Shown here: positions 1-7,888 of the stretch, one piece after another
Layout: the number at the start of each line of letters is the position of its first letter
Position numbering within the stretch: position 1 is the first letter of the stretch
NCBI GenBank assembly: GCA_000802095.1
Contig: JUEB01000033.1
Location: forward strand, 124,001 to 188,000
Direction of reading: 5' to 3'
Source: Peptococcaceae bacterium BICA1-7
GTDB lineage: Bacteria; Bacillota; Desulfotomaculia; Desulfotomaculales; Desulfocucumaceae
DNA: 64,000 nt
The notes under the pieces: model-generated
The model's database searches: none
What the model saw: the letters and a program-made list of their open reading frames with translations, nothing else
Told to the model about the DNA's origin: nothing
Position numbers and translations under genes: made by a program

Positions 1-1561
1 CCACACGGAATCCAGAATCGCTTCTGGTGAATATTATATCTCCTCCAATGAGGTTGGCCCGTTCCTTCATTCCCCACAGCCCGTTGCCCATGGTAAACTC
101 TCCTGTACTTCCCCCATTGTCAGTAATTTCTATCTTTAAAGTATCGTGTGAAACAGTAAAATCTATGTCAATCTCGGTGGCGCTGGAATGCTTCGTAACA
201 TTTGTCAGCGCTTCCTGAATGATCCTGTAAACAATTATCTCATCCTTTTTCTTTACACTGAGGGACCTGTCCTGGTATAGAGCGTAAACCTTTATATTGT
301 TTAGTCTTTCAAGAGTGGTTATATATGACTCCAGAGCGGAAATAAGCCCTACCCGATCAATAAGATAGGGATGGATATCGTTCATTATGGCTCTCATTTC
401 TATGGCGGCGTTTTGGCAGTGTACCTGCAGCGCCTTCAAATTTACCGGCAGGTCGTCACGGCGACCGTTTTCATTCAGCTTTAGAACATAGTCCAGAGAA
501 TGGATCAGGGTTGACATGTGCCTGCCGATCCAGTCGTGTATTTCTATAGATATTCTTTTTCTTTCGGTTTCAAGTGTATCCAGTAGAACATGCTTGTCCT
601 TTTGGGCCCCGGCGTGTACCGCTATAACTATAACCCCGTATAATCTATTCATTATAAAGAATGGAATATAATCAGCCACCAGCTCTATTTTTTTCCCGGC
701 GCTATTATATGTGACATGGTGATTCTTCAGTTCTTTTCCATTATCAATTACATCATAAATTGGCTGCAAGATATTACGGGTATGAGGAAAGGCTGAAGCT
801 ACTTCACTTATATTGTGACTTATATGGGTATCAATGTTTATTGCCATAAGGTCAGAAAATTTGTTGTTGTAATCCATCATTTCCCCTCTGTAATCTGCAA
901 TAACTACGGGGTTATTTGTTGACTTTAATATATTTTCCAGGTAATAGTTTTTTATTATTATCGGTTTGGTTACTTTGTATATCTGGAAAAGCAACAGGGA
1001 CAGCACAATTATTGAGGATATTTGCAAGAAAAGGTATTTGTTTTCCTTGTTTCTGGCTCCCTGAAGGAAATTTTCCTCATAACTTCTGTCTGCTCCATAA
1101 ATAGTGCCAGCCTTTAAAATCATATCGAAGGATAACTGATTTAGTGTTGATTCTACCTGTTCTAGATCAGTTCTTCCTGACAATAATGCCGGAATCAGCT
1201 CCTTCTCAACGAAGGAAATATAATACCTGCTGGTCTCTATAAGCTCCATGGTTTCCTGTTTCTTCGACGGGTCTATAGAGCTGAATAACTCCATTTGATG
1301 ATTGATTACATCTGAACCTAAATGTTTGAAATCACTGGCAATGTTTTGATCGCGGCTTGATATCAGCACTTTTACAGTGGAATTGAGATTAACAACATCC
1401 TTATATGCTTCTTCTGACATACTCCTTTGCTTCAAGTTTTTGCTAATTTCCTTGGATATGGTGAGAGTGGTGTAGGAGTCGTGTAGTATGACCAGTGATA
1501 TAAAAATTAAACAGAGAAATATTATGGTAAGTTTAACTATTTCATTTTTATACCTTCTCAT
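1..1561 (-). CDS. Sensor histidine kinase, NarX/DegS-like (HisKA_3), 3' end outside window
   Basis: Reading the minus strand from ATG 1561 (AGGGTGG ribosome site just upstream) gives an open frame to the window edge, so the C-terminus is missing. Two hydrophobic segments, one near the N-terminus and one after about 200 residues, bracket an extracytoplasmic helical sensor region. A PAS-like stretch (VVIADYRGEMMDYNNKF) follows. The dimerisation/phosphoacceptor box reads ERKRISIEIHDWIG, the HisKA_3 type, with the His in EIHDW. An HATPase_c domain then shows the N-box QEALTNVTKHS, DNGG, and GNGLWGMKER. Kinases of this type phosphorylate NarL/LuxR-type regulators, and a partner gene could lie off the left edge. 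The signal sensed cannot be read from the sequence. Confidence 0.85.
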   Translation of the reverse strand, partial: MRRYKNEIVKLTIIFLCLIFISLVILHDSYTTLTISKEISKNLKQRSMSEEAYKDVVNLNSTVKVLISSRDQNIASDFKHLGSDVINHQMELFSSIDPSKKQETMELIETSRYYISFVEKELIPALLSGRTDLEQVESTLNQLSFDMILKAGTIYGADRSYEENFLQGARNKENKYLFLQISSIIVLSLLLFQIYKVTKPIIIKNYYLENILKSTNNPVVIADYRGEMMDYNNKFSDLMAINIDTHISHNISEVASAFPHTRNILQPIYDVIDNGKELKNHHVTYNSAGKKIELVADYIPFFIMNRLYGVIVIAVHAGAQKDKHVLLDTLETERKRISIEIHDWIGRHMSTLIHSLDYVLKLNENGRRDDLPVNLKALQVHCQNAAIEMRAIMNDIHPYLIDRVGLISALESYITTLERLNNIKVYALYQDRSLSVKKKDEIIVYRIIQEALTNVTKHSSATEIDIDFTVSHDTLKIEITDNGGSTGEFTMGNGLWGMKERANLIGGDIIFTRSDSGFRV

Positions 1562-1833
1562 AATACCACCCTAAGTAATATTTTTTAAGATACTATATTT
1601 TCGACGATAAAGTGCTTTTCCCTTTATTTTAGGAAATCATTAAGGTTTAGTGGGAATGATTGACAATGATTCAGCATCGAAAAGAATTCTGAAAAATGAA
1701 CCAAATGTGTCATAAACGTGATTTATAAAAATCATTGTAGTGATAGGTTATAGCCAAACAGTTGATAAAAAGAGCCACACTGACTCAACTATATTGATTG
1801 CTTATGTAATTGATAATATCATCTTATTATTGA

Positions 1834-1971
1834 AAAGCCCGAAAAAATACGCAATGTATTGAAAGGAGCGAAGAGATGGTAAAAAGTGTCTGACCGGTAA
1901 AACGAAAGTACCCGGCTATTGGAAGTTGGGGGGTTTTCGGACATGGCTTTGGGCTTAAGTCTTGAAAAGCC
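1834..1971 (+). promoter_or_regulatory. Structured 5' leader of first YeiH gene, switch-like
   Basis: The 130 bases before the yeiH-like gene have strong pairing potential. CCGAAAA (1839-1845) pairs with TTTTCGG (1934-1940), enclosing an AATAC/GTATT hairpin (1846-1860) and a CCGGTA/TACCCGG hairpin (1894-1915). GGCTTT (1945-1950) can pair either with AAAGCC upstream (1834-1839) or with AAAGCC downstream (1966-1971), which are mutually exclusive states. No T-run follows, so any control would be on translation or RNA stability. It matches no riboswitch class I can recognise. Confidence 0.4.
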
Positions 1972-2001
1972 AATAAGTATATTGACACTGGAGGGGAAAT
2001 T

Positions 2002-3114
2002 ATGGAAAATAGTGCATCGTCTAAATGGGTTAATGCTATACCGGGTATTTTGTTTATGTTTTTTATTGCCCTGCTGGCCATGGGCACTAAGTCATTAGGC
2101 ATCGGAAGTTGGACCGGAATCGAAGGCATAATAAAGGATAATTCTAAATTTCTTGGTAGTGTCCTAAAAATAAATCATGTTATAATCGTTATATTAATCG
2201 GTATGTTAATTAGAAACACCATAGGTATACCATCATGGGCGGAAGTGGGTGTGAAGACCTCCCGTCTCTTCATCAAAATGGGTGTTATTCTTCTGGGCAC
2301 ATTATATAGTCTGGCAGAGCTGGCTAAACTGGGAGCGACATCTATATCCCTTATTGCAGTCTTTATGTTTGGCACCATTCTATTCACCATGTGGATGGGC
2401 AAGAGGCTTGGCATGCATTCCGGTTCTTCAGCCTGTCTTGCTGCAGGTATAGGTGTTTGCGGTGTATCAGCCATTGTGGCTGTGGCCCCCTCGGTTAAAG
2501 CAAAGGGTGAGGATATTGCCTATTCCATTGCTACTATCTTAAGCTTCGGGGTAGTATGCCTGTTTACTTTTCCAATTCTGGGACATTTACTCGGCCTTAC
2601 TCCAGAGCAGTTCGGCGCCTGGGCTGGAACAGGTATCCTTAACTCCGGTCAGGTGCTTGCCGCTGCGCTGGCCTTTGACCCCGGCACTGTAAATAATCCG
2701 TCTGTAAGTTTGAAAGTAGGAGAAATATTCAACCTTACCCGGGTGGTATTTTTGCCACTGGTGGTGGTGGTTATTACTCTTCTTTATACTAGAATGTCCA
2801 CAGCTGAAGAAGGCGCAGTGGTAGCAAATAACAATTTCTTCTCAAAATTCCCCATGTTTGTACTGGGCTTTTTGCTTACTGTGACACTGACTTCCTTTGG
2901 CGCTTTTGGACCTACCAATCCTGTTTCGGAAGAACTGAAAGTCTTCAGAAACCTGTATAGCTGGTTTTTCTCCATCGGTCTGACAGGCCTTGGCCTGCAA
3001 ATATCTTTTGCGGAGATGAGAAAAGCTGGAGGAGCGCCACTTATTGTTGGCTCAACCGCAGGCATGATCAAGGCTGTTGGCTCACTGATCGTAGTAATGT
3101 TATTAATGGATTAA
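2002..3114 (+). CDS. YeiH/UPF0324 family membrane protein (putative sulfate-type anion exporter), copy 1
   Basis: The 370-residue polytopic membrane protein has about ten hydrophobic helices and the conserved family segments GMLIRNTIGIPSWAEVG, CGVSAIVAVAP, FGAWAGTGILNSGQV and SWFFSIGLTGLGLQIS. The family (Cons_hypoth698, YeiH) is annotated as putative sulfate exporters, but substrates are largely unproven. The ATG follows a good GGAGGGG site. A second, clearly paralogous copy lies at 4166, and each copy is followed by a one-helix microprotein. A UspA-like gene closes this first unit. The gene is probably expressed from the structured leader at 1834-1971. Confidence 0.85.
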   Translation: MENSASSKWVNAIPGILFMFFIALLAMGTKSLGIGSWTGIEGIIKDNSKFLGSVLKINHVIIVILIGMLIRNTIGIPSWAEVGVKTSRLFIKMGVILLGTLYSLAELAKLGATSISLIAVFMFGTILFTMWMGKRLGMHSGSSACLAAGIGVCGVSAIVAVAPSVKAKGEDIAYSIATILSFGVVCLFTFPILGHLLGLTPEQFGAWAGTGILNSGQVLAAALAFDPGTVNNPSVSLKVGEIFNLTRVVFLPLVVVVITLLYTRMSTAEEGAVVANNNFFSKFPMFVLGFLLTVTLTSFGAFGPTNPVSEELKVFRNLYSWFFSIGLTGLGLQISFAEMRKAGGAPLIVGSTAGMIKAVGSLIVVMLLMD

Positions 3115-3158
3115 TACTAACCGCCTCAAATACAAATGCTAAGGGAGGTTAACCGTAA

Positions 3159-3293
3159 ATGGCCGATACAGGTTTACAAAAAGAAAAAAAGGAAGAGCGT
3201 CAGCTTTCCTTGTTCACCAACGAACGTCACGAGGATCTAGCCGCCATTATTGGCGCCGGAGTGTTGATGCTTCTAACAGTAATATTCATTTAA
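3159..3293 (+). CDS. 44-residue single-helix membrane protein, companion of YeiH copy 1
   Basis: A short frame starts at ATG 3159 behind AAGGGAGG, 44 bases after the yeiH stop. The product has a charged N-terminus rich in Lys and Glu, the segment LSLFTNERHEDLAAIIG, and one C-terminal hydrophobic helix. Its counterpart at 5316 occupies the same place after YeiH copy 2 and has a matching LF-x-x-ER-x-ED pattern before its helix. Duplication in parallel with the transporter argues that it is a real gene, possibly a small subunit or regulator of the transporter. I do not recognise a named family. Confidence 0.65.
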   Translation: MADTGLQKEKKEERQLSLFTNERHEDLAAIIGAGVLMLLTVIFI

Positions 3294-3326
3294 ATTTTGC
3301 GAGAGTCTTTAGAGTGAGGAGATTTT

Positions 3327-3788
3327 ATGAAAGGTCAGATACTTTTTATAACAGATGGTTCCCCTTCGGCTGAAGAGGCTGGAAAGATAGCCATAGAGAT
3401 GGCTCTGTCAGCGAATATCCCCTTAAAAGCAGTTTTCATTTTTGATGAGGGCTGGAAGCATTTGCTGGGAGATGAGTGGATAAATACATCTTCAACGCGT
3501 ATGACTTTTTTTCAATGGTATGAAGATGGGCTAATGAAGCACTCTGATGACATTCTTGGGGGGTTTCACCAAAAAGCGCTGGACCGGGGAGTTAATATTG
3601 AAGTTGAGGTAAAGATTGGCAAAACAGAAAAAGTGATGGCTGATTTGACCAATGCAGACAATACTATTTTACTGTTTTTGCCAAATCCGCATTCTACCGC
3701 TCCGGCGGCTGCAGCCGGCCTGAGGTATAGTTTAAACTCTCTTTCCAAAAAGATAAAGTGCCCTATTTATGTGGGTCCGAGGCTATAG
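3327..3788 (+). CDS. Universal stress protein (UspA-like) family
   Basis: The 153-residue protein has the Usp-type alternating alpha/beta layout. It opens with ILFITDGSPSAEEAGKIAIEMA, followed by LKAVFIF at strand 2, and ends with KIKCPIYVGP. The nucleotide-binding G-2x-G-9x-G motif of ATP-binding Usp proteins is not clear, so it is more likely of the non-ATP-binding kind. ATG 3327 follows GTGAGGAG. It is the third gene of the unit yeiH-microprotein-usp and is followed by a terminator. UspA-like domains often regulate membrane transporters, so a role tied to YeiH is plausible but inferred. Confidence 0.7.
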   Translation: MKGQILFITDGSPSAEEAGKIAIEMALSANIPLKAVFIFDEGWKHLLGDEWINTSSTRMTFFQWYEDGLMKHSDDILGGFHQKALDRGVNIEVEVKIGKTEKVMADLTNADNTILLFLPNPHSTAPAAAAGLRYSLNSLSKKIKCPIYVGPRL

Positions 3789-3832
3789 CCGGAATTAATA
3801 AAATTCTCCTGCACTCAACATGATAGACATAT

Positions 3833-3855
3833 AACCGCCATTTGGCGGTTTTTTT
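3833..3855 (+). terminator. Intrinsic terminator after usp gene
   Basis: AACCGCC (3833-3839), a four-base ATTT loop, GGCGGTT (3844-3850) and a T-run form a standard rho-independent terminator 45 bases after the usp stop codon. Confidence 0.85.
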
Positions 3856-3995
3856 CTTTATATGTCCAGTTTGTTTGGAACCCTTAATAAGCTTTTAATT
3901 AGAAAATACGGTATAAAACCAATTAGCGGGATAATAACCAGGTGAATGAGCAGTGATAGTCTAAGTGGGAATAAACTGTAATTAGTGGCGAGGCT

Positions 3996-4018
3996 ATAGA
4001 GTTATAATATAATTCTAT
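3996..4018. promoter_or_regulatory. Near-perfect palindrome upstream of second YeiH gene
   Basis: ATAGAGTTATA, one centre base, then TATAATTCTAT gives a palindrome with one mismatch in eleven pairs, about 150 bases before the start of YeiH copy 2. It contains TATAAT and so could be a repressor site on a promoter. The rest of 3856-4165 shows no gene and no leader like the one before copy 1. Confidence 0.35.
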
Positions 4019-4165
4019 CTGTAATGCCCATATCATAGAAACATAGCTTAGACATAGGTATTGCCGATAACAAAAGGGCCTGCATAAAAAGATTAATTAC
4101 GAAGGCACAATATGACAAATAGTGATATAATATTTGCGAATACTTTACGGACAGGCCGGGTGAAT

Positions 4166-5296
4166 ATGGAATACAGGAAGGCCCCATTATATATCAGGGT
4201 TGTTCCCGGAATTGTTTTAATGCTTTCCATTGCCGTTTTGACACGGGGCGGGGCGGATTTAGGGTTTCCTCAGTGGCAGGGGATAGAGTTATATATAAAT
4301 ACCAATGAGTATATAAATAAAAGCATTATAGAAATATTCCATTTAAATTACATTGTTCTTTCCATAATTGCCGGAATGCTAATTGGTAATTCAATAGGCA
4401 TTCCATCCTGGGCAGCGGATGGAGTGAAAACTTCCCGGGTTTTCATAAAGCTGGGAGTAGTGCTCCTGGGCTCTCTTTACAGTGTTTCTGATATAGCTCT
4501 GCTGGGAAGCGGAGCAATCATGCTGGTATTGTCTTTTGTGTCCGTTACCCTGCTGTTTACTATGTGGCTGGGTAAAAAGTCAGGAATGGAATCCACCTCC
4601 GCAGCAGTTCTTTCGGCAGGAGTGGCAGTCTGCGGGGTTTCGGCAATAGTGGCCACCGCTCCGGCTGTAAGGGCAAAAACAACCGATGTTGTTTACTCAA
4701 TTGCCACCATTCTTTCTTTTGGACTTGCATCACTTTTCATTTTCCCGATCATAGGGACTCTGGCGGGGCTCACTCCTCACCAGTTCGGAGCATGGGCCGG
4801 GACAGGGATTCTCAATTCCGGACAGGTTCTGGCAGTCTGCCTGTCCTTTGACCCGGGCACAGCCAGCCACCCTTCACTGAGCCTCAAAACAGGCGAGATC
4901 TACAACCTTGTGCGGGTAATCTTCCTTCCTTTCGTCGTTCTCGCACTGGCGGTTTATACAAGCCGGATGGCAAAGCTGCCCGAAGATGAAATCAATATAA
5001 ATACCGGCCTCTGGTCCAAATTTCCTTTATTTGTCGGAGGCTTTATGGTTATGGCTTTTATTACATCTTTCGGGGTGCTTGGACAAACATCTCCACCCTC
5101 GGAAGAGATTATACTTATACGGAAATTATACAGCTGGTTTTTCGCCATTGGCCTTACCGGCCTCGGCATGCAGATTTCTTTTACCGAGCTGCGCAAAGCG
5201 GGGGGGAGGCCCCTGATGGTTGGTACCACAGCAGCCCTTTTAAAGGCAATAGCTGCCCTGATATTAGTATTATGGGCAATTCCCGAACAACCATAA
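4166..5296 (+). CDS. YeiH/UPF0324 family membrane protein, copy 2
   Basis: The 376-residue paralog of the protein at 2002 shares the same landmarks: GMLIGNSIGIPSWAADGVK, CGVSAIVATAPAVRAK, FGAWAGTGILNSGQV and SWFFAIGLTGLGMQIS. The frame is open from ATG 4112, but ATG 4166 is chosen because the products then align from residue 1 (MEYRKAPLYIRVVPGI against MENSASSKWVNAIPGI). The upstream 18 residues have no counterpart and no better ribosome site. It is followed after 19 bases by a microprotein gene. The two copies differ throughout, so the duplication is old or the copies have different substrates. Confidence 0.85.
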   Translation: MEYRKAPLYIRVVPGIVLMLSIAVLTRGGADLGFPQWQGIELYINTNEYINKSIIEIFHLNYIVLSIIAGMLIGNSIGIPSWAADGVKTSRVFIKLGVVLLGSLYSVSDIALLGSGAIMLVLSFVSVTLLFTMWLGKKSGMESTSAAVLSAGVAVCGVSAIVATAPAVRAKTTDVVYSIATILSFGLASLFIFPIIGTLAGLTPHQFGAWAGTGILNSGQVLAVCLSFDPGTASHPSLSLKTGEIYNLVRVIFLPFVVLALAVYTSRMAKLPEDEININTGLWSKFPLFVGGFMVMAFITSFGVLGQTSPPSEEIILIRKLYSWFFAIGLTGLGMQISFTELRKAGGRPLMVGTTAALLKAIAALILVLWAIPEQP

Positions 5297-5315
5297 TTAA
5301 CGGGAGGACTGTCAG

Positions 5316-5462
5316 ATGTCGGAAGATACTTACGGAAGAGAAAGTGATCAAAATGGCGGAGATCGCAACCATTTCATGCTTTTTGCCACTGAAAGGGCAG
5401 AGGATTATGTGGTACTGTCTCTGGCCCTTATGATACTGATAGTTATATTGGTGTTCTACTAA
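5316..5462 (+). CDS. 48-residue single-helix membrane protein, companion of YeiH copy 2
   Basis: ATG 5316 follows GGGAGGACTGTCAG and the frame closes at TAA 5460-5462. The product has a polar N-terminus, the segment FMLFATERAEDYVVLS, and a strongly hydrophobic C-terminal helix. The layout and the LF-x-x-ER-x-ED signature match the 44-residue protein after YeiH copy 1, although the DNA sequences have diverged. This suggests selection at protein level. Function is unknown; a transporter accessory subunit is the simplest reading. Confidence 0.65.
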   Translation: MSEDTYGRESDQNGGDRNHFMLFATERAEDYVVLSLALMILIVILVFY

Positions 5463-5555
5463 AGACCGGAACCAAAGCTCTTTTTCCCTTTCCATGAGCA
5501 AGGTGATGGCCTCAACGGAGCTTTCGGCCATGTAACGGGAATATACTGCACAGTA

Positions 5556-5597
5556 TATAAAGCCATAAACCGCCCGCAGGCGGTTTATGGCTTTATA
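5556..5597. terminator. Bidirectional terminator between converging operons
   Basis: A perfect 19-bp inverted repeat (5556-5574 with 5579-5597) around the loop CGCA, with A/T-rich flanks, lies between the plus-strand YeiH unit and the minus-strand ABC transporter operon, so it can serve both. Confidence 0.85.
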
Positions 5598-5671
5598 TTG
5601 TTGGAGGAGAGGGCTTCTTCCTGAAAAAATCCCTGTCCCGGTATTCCTGCGCCATATGAGTGTAGCCCGGC

Positions 5672-6583
5672 CTATATGAGACCTTTCTTCTTAAGGAATT
5701 CACCGGCCACATCTTTGGTATCCCTCTTTTTCTCTGCTACCTGGTAGTTAAGCTGCTGCATCTCATCGTTACTGATTTGATCCGCCAGAAGGTTAAGGGT
5801 CTTCTCCAGCTCAGGGTATTTTTTGAGGGTATCCATTCGGACTATTGTTGTGCAAAAGTAAGGAGGGAAAAATTTCTTATCGTCCTCCAGAATTTTCAAG
5901 TTGTAGGTGATTAATTCTCCATCGGTGCTGAAAGCATCGGTAACATCAATTTTCTTTTGGGCCACGGCCTGGTATTTCAGGGCAGTTTCAAAGGCTTTAT
6001 GTTCCTTAAATTTCATATTGTAAATTTTTGTCATGCCGTCATATCCGTCGGGCCGGTTGAAAAACTCCTGTTCTGCGCCGAAAACCATTTGCCCGGTCAG
6101 GGGGGTCAAATCAGAGACTTTTTTCAATGTATGCTCTTCAGCGGTCTCCTGACGCACCGCAACTGCATAGGTGTTGTTGAATCCAAAGGGCAGCATCCAT
6201 TTTATTTTAAACTGGTCATTATACTCTTTCTGCACATAATCGTAAACCTCCTGCGGGTCTGTATTCACAGGCTGTTTTAAGACTGCCACCAGCCCCGTTC
6301 CGGTATAGTCCGGGTACATATCAAGGTCACCGCTTTTTAGTGCATTAAAGCATACCATGGTCCCGCCTAGATTCTGCTTGCGCTCGACTGTTAGCTCGGT
6401 TTTAGCCTCAATTAATTGAGCCAGGATCTCACTCAATATTATATTCTCATTAAAATTTTTTGAACCTATAACTACCTTTCCATTTTCCTGCTGTGCTTTA
6501 TCTCCCCCGGAACAGCCTGTAAAGATTAGCGCCAGTACCAGAATAAGTACCGTCAGCACTAAAAAGCCCCTTGTTTTTGTCAT
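5672..6583 (-). CDS. opuCC: Osmoprotectant ABC transporter substrate-binding lipoprotein
   Basis: The protein is a glycine betaine/choline-type binding protein (OpuAC/ProX-like fold) anchored as a lipoprotein. The start at 6583 (GGAGTGGG site) gives a hydrophobic signal ending in the lipobox LIFTGC. The mature part opens with VVIGSKNFNENIILSEILAQL, typical of OpuCC. Further landmarks are GGTMVCFNALKSGDLDMYPDYTGTG and VTDAFSTDGELI. It captures compatible solutes outside the cell and passes them to the two permeases encoded just upstream. It is the last gene of the operon ATPase-permease-permease-binding protein. The exact solute is not readable. Confidence 0.88.
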   Translation of the reverse strand: MTKTRGFLVLTVLILVLALIFTGCSGGDKAQQENGKVVIGSKNFNENIILSEILAQLIEAKTELTVERKQNLGGTMVCFNALKSGDLDMYPDYTGTGLVAVLKQPVNTDPQEVYDYVQKEYNDQFKIKWMLPFGFNNTYAVAVRQETAEEHTLKKVSDLTPLTGQMVFGAEQEFFNRPDGYDGMTKIYNMKFKEHKAFETALKYQAVAQKKIDVTDAFSTDGELITYNLKILEDDKKFFPPYFCTTIVRMDTLKKYPELEKTLNLLADQISNDEMQQLNYQVAEKKRDTKDVAGEFLKKKGLI

Positions 6584-6602
6584 TTTTCCCACTCCTTTTA
6601 AT

Positions 6603-7220
6603 TTAGTTTGTATTTTTGACCTGCAGTCCTCTGGATACCACCGATTTCTCAAGTAAGCCCAAAGAATAGTCAGCAATTATTGCCAGTAAGGCTGCAGGCA
6701 CTGCCCCGGAAAGAATCATAGGGGTATTGACCAGCTGAATTCCCCTCCAGATCGGCTCACCCAGGCCTCCGGCACCGATTAGGGTTCCTATGGTGGCGAT
6801 ACCAATAGAGGTAACCACGGCTACCCTAAAGCCTGCCAGGATAACCGGCAGGGCAATGGGAAGCTGAACCTGCCACAATAGTTGCCAGCCGGTCATACCC
6901 ATACCCTTTCCGGCCTCAAGAAGCTCTGATTTCACCCCGGTTAGGCCTATAAAGGTGTTTCTGACCACCGGCAGAAGAGCATAAATAAAAAGTGCTGTAA
7001 TAAGGCTCATATTTCCAAGTCCGAAAAAAAACATGACCAGGGCCAGCATCGCCAGACTGGGGATGGTTTGCAGAATATCTATAACACCCATTACCGGCCC
7101 CGCCAGCACTCGTATTTTAAGTATCACAATACCCATGGGCACGCCAATGACACAGGCCAGAAAAACACCTGCTACCGATAGCCAAAGATGTTCCAGAGCA
7201 ATGCTGAAAACCGCACTCAT
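6603..7220 (-). CDS. opuCD: Osmoprotectant ABC transporter permease (second)
   Basis: The 205-residue inner-membrane permease of the BPD_transp_1 family has about five helices. The coupling-helix motif is in ELLEAGKGMGMTGWQLLWQV (the EAA loop), followed by LPIALPVILAGFRVAVVTS. Its start overlaps the stop of the preceding permease by four bases (ATGA), indicating translational coupling. With the paralogous permease it forms the heterodimeric channel of an OpuC-type importer. Confidence 0.87.
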   Translation of the reverse strand: MSAVFSIALEHLWLSVAGVFLACVIGVPMGIVILKIRVLAGPVMGVIDILQTIPSLAMLALVMFFFGLGNMSLITALFIYALLPVVRNTFIGLTGVKSELLEAGKGMGMTGWQLLWQVQLPIALPVILAGFRVAVVTSIGIATIGTLIGAGGLGEPIWRGIQLVNTPMILSGAVPAALLAIIADYSLGLLEKSVVSRGLQVKNTN

Positions 7221-7888
7221 ATATTAAACTCTCCTTCCCCCGAAGTATAACCGGCCTTAAGACCCCTCGGTGTTACGGTCTTCTCAAGCCGGCCCAGGGT
7301 AAAGCCGGCCAATAAAGCCAATAGAGCGGCCGGAATGGTCCCCGCCACAATAAGCCATATATCATAAACGTTCATTCCGCCCCATATTAGGTCACCTAGC
7401 CCTCCTGCCCCGATCAATGCCGCTATAGTAGTCCAGCTGATTATATAAACAGTAGAGATCCTTATTCCCGCCATTATAACCGGTAGTGCCACAGGCAGCT
7501 TAACCATAAAAAGAAGCTGCCTACTGTTCATACCCATTCCACGTCCGGCCTCGATGAGTGCAGGATCGACTTCCCGTATCCCGGTATAGGTATTCCTCAG
7601 TATTGGCAGCAGAGAGTACAAAAACAATACTGACATAGCCGGTAAAATACCTATCCCCAATATGGGCAGCACAAAACCAAAAAAAGCCAGACTGGGGATG
7701 GTTTGTATTGTACCTACTACACCCAGCACCATCCGGGAAATGTGTTCCCTCGTTGAAAGCCATATTCCAAGGGGTACGGCTAACAGGGCGCCGAGAGCTA
7801 CAGAACCGAGGGAGATGTATATATGCTGCCAGGTGGCAGTCAGTAATTCAGGCCAGCGCAATAACAGCAAATCCAGCAGAGGGCTCAA
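7217..7888 (-). CDS. opuCB: Osmoprotectant ABC transporter permease (first)
   Basis: The 223-residue membrane permease has the EAA-type coupling loop ALIEAGRGMGMNSRQLLFMV and the segment GAGGLGDLIWGGMNVYD near the C-terminus, both typical of OpuCB/ProW-like subunits. It overlaps the ATPase gene by four bases at its start and the second permease gene by four bases at its end. It pairs with the product of 6603-7220. Confidence 0.87.
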   Translation of the reverse strand: MSPLLDLLLLRWPELLTATWQHIYISLGSVALGALLAVPLGIWLSTREHISRMVLGVVGTIQTIPSLAFFGFVLPILGIGILPAMSVLFLYSLLPILRNTYTGIREVDPALIEAGRGMGMNSRQLLFMVKLPVALPVIMAGIRISTVYIISWTTIAALIGAGGLGDLIWGGMNVYDIWLIVAGTIPAALLALLAGFTLGRLEKTVTPRGLKAGYTSGEGEFNI

